Shown here in pieces: positions 61,813 through 64,000 of a stretch of 64,000 nucleotides of DNA. How positions within the stretch are numbered: position 1 is the first letter of the stretch; each line of letters starts with the position of its first letter. The stretch spans positions 1 through 64,000 of the forward strand of contig JAJQRF010000004.1 in assembly GCA_021228405.1 (NCBI GenBank), in the 5' to 3' direction. Origin of the DNA: Pyrinomonadaceae bacterium. Lineage in GTDB: Bacteria > Acidobacteriota > Blastocatellia > Pyrinomonadales > Pyrinomonadaceae. The notes beneath the pieces are model-generated. The model had not been told where the DNA came from. It made no database searches and was given only the letters and a program-made list of their open reading frames with translations. Position numbers and translations under genes: made by a program.

Positions 61813-62787
61813 ATGTCCTTAACAATTTCAAATCTTGTCAAAAGATATGACGATCACTGGGTTTTAAGAGATGTTTCGTTTCAGGTTGAAAGAGGCGAAG
61901 TTTTCGGCATTTTCGGTTCGACTGCCGCCGGGAAATCCACTCTGATCCGTCTGTTGTCAGGTGCTGAAAGATGCAGTGGCGGAAACATCACATACGATAC
62001 GAAAGATGTCACGACGCTTTCCTGCAACGAGCGAAATTTTCATTTTCCAAGACTTACCAATACATCGATCTGGGAAAAACTCTTCAAATCGGACAAAAGA
62101 CCCCAGATCGCGGACGGTGAAGGACAGGTCGTGGCTCTCGATCAGGCTTTGGAAAATGCCGACAGCGTGTTGCTTCTCGACGATTCTTTCTGCTATATGG
62201 ACAGGCTTTTGCGGCACGAAAATTACCAAAAATTGCGGCGGCGCGTGAAAGAAAAAAATCTTATTGTGGTCATTGCCTCAAACGATTTCGAGGAAGTTAT
62301 GCTTCTGTGCGACCGCATCGCCGTTCTAGCCGAAGGAACCGTCAAACAGATCGGTACGCCGCGCGAAATTTATGAAAATCCCAATTCTTATGCGGTTGCG
62401 CGAATTTGCGGCAGAAATAATATTTTTCAGGCTCGCAGACTGACTTCGACCAAAGCCGAACATCCCGAATTTCAAACCCTGATCGGCGAACATCGTCTTT
62501 CAACCCAAAGAACCGAAAAAGTCCACCTCGGTGCGATCAATCAGAACGTTTGCCTAATGATTCGCCCCGAACATATTTCGATCTCGTTCGGCGCGTCGTT
62601 TCCCGAAGATAATCTTCTAAAAGCCCGGATCGTCGAAATCCGCTTTCACGGCGCGACGACCTTGATCGTTCTGGATTCCAACGGGTTATTGCTCGAAGCG
62701 TTGGTTTTAAGATTGGTCGGCTTAAAGATCGGCGACGAATGTATGGTCGGACTTCCGCCCGACAGAATTTCGGTCTTAAAAGATTAA
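61813..62787 (+). CDS. ABC transporter ATPase with degenerate catalytic motifs and TOBE domain
   Basis: This is a 324-residue protein of the sugar/polyamine/molybdate importer ATPase type. Walker A is FGSTAAGKSTLIRLL (intact). Signature LSGGQ is replaced by ADGEGQVVALDQAL, Walker B ends LLLDDS so the catalytic Glu is Asp, and the switch His is Asn in IVVIASNDFEEVM. The Q-loop is not recognisable. About 90 C-terminal residues are a TOBE-type domain (MIRPEHISISFG, GATTLIVLDSNGLLL). No permease gene is adjacent. It may bind nucleotide without normal turnover and serve regulation. Confidence 0.8.
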   Translation: MSLTISNLVKRYDDHWVLRDVSFQVERGEVFGIFGSTAAGKSTLIRLLSGAERCSGGNITYDTKDVTTLSCNERNFHFPRLTNTSIWEKLFKSDKRPQIADGEGQVVALDQALENADSVLLLDDSFCYMDRLLRHENYQKLRRRVKEKNLIVVIASNDFEEVMLLCDRIAVLAEGTVKQIGTPREIYENPNSYAVARICGRNNIFQARRLTSTKAEHPEFQTLIGEHRLSTQRTEKVHLGAINQNVCLMIRPEHISISFGASFPEDNLLKARIVEIRFHGATTLIVLDSNGLLLEALVLRLVGLKIGDECMVGLPPDRISVLKD

Positions 62788-62799
62788 ACTTTATCAAGT

Positions 62800-62829
62800 A
62801 GAAAAGGCGTGAAAATTCACGCCTTTTCT
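62800..62829. terminator. Bidirectional terminator
   Basis: A 12-bp stem (agaaaaggcgtg with cacgccttttct) has a 6-base loop and lies between the convergent ABC ATPase and delta-60 protein genes. Confidence 0.8.
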
Positions 62830-62830
62830 G

Positions 62831-64000
62831 CTAGTTGTTTGTATTTAATCGAACAATTCCATATTTGGGAACACCATTCACACCTTTAATAAAACCGTAA
62901 ACCAGAATTTTCCCATCCGGCTGAGTTACAATCCCGGAAAAATTCGGAAAATAATATAAAACGTAATTGGCTTGAATATTATAGTTTAAGCTTGGATCAA
63001 TAGTTCCGTTGCTGAAATAACGTTTAATTTCCGCATTTTGAACGCCTGCAATAAGAGTGATAATTTTACCGTCCGGTTGCGGATATATTTTATTTACACT
63101 ACCGATATTACCCTCGAATTTAGTTAAAACTGCGCCATTTTTATCCAGTCTGGTGATTCCTTTTACCGATTTATTAAAGTTATTATTAATATTGGAAAGT
63201 TCTCCGCTGATTAAAATATTGCCGTCTTTCTCTATTACGACATCGTAAAGATCACTTGGTCCGATGCCGCTGGTGCAAGCGTTGAAATTTTGGCTGAAAA
63301 CAAAAGTTATGTCCGCTGTCCCATCCGGATTTATTCTTGGAAATAATCCGTTTTCATCACTGCAGGGGGAAGGTCCCAAAGCGGCGTAAATCTGTCCGTC
63401 ATCCGTTATAACCGACTTTCTGACCATATTGTTTCCCCAGGCTTTGCGGAATGTCGAATCAAAACTTCCGTCAGGATTAAGTCTGATAATTTTCTCCAAA
63501 TTATAATAATCGAAATAAGAAAATTGCCCGGATAATAAAATTTTCCCGTCTTCATAGAGTTGAATGTCATAGATCGTGCTAATACCCCTTGAGGTAAATC
63601 CACTATCCCAGCTTCCGTCAACATTCAATCTGATCAAATAATCGGTATAAGCGACTAAAATTTTCCCGTCGGGCTGCACTTTTACGACCGTTATCGGGAC
63701 ATTTACGTTAGGGTAGTTAAAAACTTTAAATGTTTTATCTACCGTTCCATCCGAGTTTAATCGTGCGACTCGCATTTTTATATTACCTTCAATTTCGTGA
63801 GGCAAACTAAATACTCCCGCGATGATGATCTTCCCGTCTTTTTGAATGTCTGCCGCAATTATCTCCGCATTTTCGCCTCTAAAAGCCGGAGAAAAAGTTT
63901 CATCGATTCCCGTGTCCTTCAGTTCATCATTTTGTTTTATTTTCTGATTCTGTTTTGTAGCCTGAAGGCTTCTTCCTTCATTTTGAGCGAATATATTTAA
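62831..64000 (-). CDS. Secreted delta-60 repeat protein, 5' end outside the window
   Basis: The reading frame runs without a stop from 62831 to the right edge, giving 389 residues of a protein whose start lies beyond 64000. The first visible residues, LNIFAQNEGRSLQATKQ, look like the end of a signal peptide (cleavage after FAQ). The body is built of repeats like ADIQKDGKIIIAGVF, VQPDGKILVAYTDYLIRLN and LYEDGKILLSGQF, the delta-60 pattern that folds as a beta propeller. It is probably a surface or secreted protein of unknown ligand. A TTG at 63805 is not the true start, because repeat sequence continues upstream of it. Confidence 0.85.
   Translation of the reverse strand, partial: LNIFAQNEGRSLQATKQNQKIKQNDELKDTGIDETFSPAFRGENAEIIAADIQKDGKIIIAGVFSLPHEIEGNIKMRVARLNSDGTVDKTFKVFNYPNVNVPITVVKVQPDGKILVAYTDYLIRLNVDGSWDSGFTSRGISTIYDIQLYEDGKILLSGQFSYFDYYNLEKIIRLNPDGSFDSTFRKAWGNNMVRKSVITDDGQIYAALGPSPCSDENGLFPRINPDGTADITFVFSQNFNACTSGIGPSDLYDVVIEKDGNILISGELSNINNNFNKSVKGITRLDKNGAVLTKFEGNIGSVNKIYPQPDGKIITLIAGVQNAEIKRYFSNGTIDPSLNYNIQANYVLYYFPNFSGIVTQPDGKILVYGFIKGVNGVPKYGIVRLNTNN

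Overview
The window looks like a chromosomal segment of an Acidobacteriota bacterium, most likely class Blastocatellia. This is inferred from gene content, not from a marker-gene search. The basis is a moderate G+C chromosome with an Oar-like TonB receptor carrying a carboxypeptidase-like N-terminal domain, VIT/VWA and YCF48 secreted proteins, FG-GAP, BACON-like and delta-60 surface proteins, an eukaryote-like Ser/Thr kinase with one membrane span, a Roc-COR GTPase, and many secreted proteins whose signal peptides end in AQ.

Layout. Bases 147-6652 are a 6.5-kb integrated element bounded by a 49-bp direct repeat of the 3' end of tRNA-Lys. It carries a tyrosine integrase, a HEPN/Toprim-type cargo gene, and a leftward operon (excisionase-like, replication initiator-like with internal iterons, two unknown proteins, an HGG-motif protein, one more unknown). 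Bases 6606-31722 hold the intact tRNA-Lys, purA, a methyltransferase, a GT9 glycosyltransferase, glgA, a Ser/Thr kinase, a LRR-Roc-COR-TIR protein, several unknown genes, rho, engB, a GH25 lysozyme-like gene and the protein-quality block tig-clpP-clpX-lon. Bases 31826-43578 hold tRNA-Leu, murE, an OmpA-type protein, an MsbA-like exporter followed by yicC-gmk-rpoZ, an HExxH protein, CsbD, a PEGA protein and ETF-QO. Bases 43724-53385 are accessory: a DUF3142-like lipoprotein, an HTH protein, a repeat-associated small protein, a remodelled restriction locus (5' Dam fragment, DpnI homologue, DpnD homologue, 5'-truncated nuclease), an antitoxin-like protein, a small subtilase behind a GAF protein, and an S41 protease. 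Bases 53712-64000 hold the TonB receptor, secreted repeat proteins, a VIT-VWA protein, an ABC ATPase with altered catalytic motifs, and a delta-60 protein cut by the right edge.

The most unusual pattern is a set of four intergenic tandem arrays (16538-16718, 23486-23756, 32382-32591, 45167-45355). Their unit sequences are unrelated, but all have a period of 20-21 nt (about two turns of B-DNA) and about 9-13 units. Three lie next to genes for small helical proteins of unknown function, two of which look like paralogues. The second highlight is the restriction locus. There a dpnI-dpnD pair sits exactly between a 5' fragment of a GATC-type adenine methylase and a 3' fragment of a PD-(D/E)XK nuclease, which looks like a cassette swap from a methylating to a methyl-cutting system. 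The window is also rich in dispersed inverted repeats at gene ends. One of them supplies the last codons and stop of the GT9 gene.
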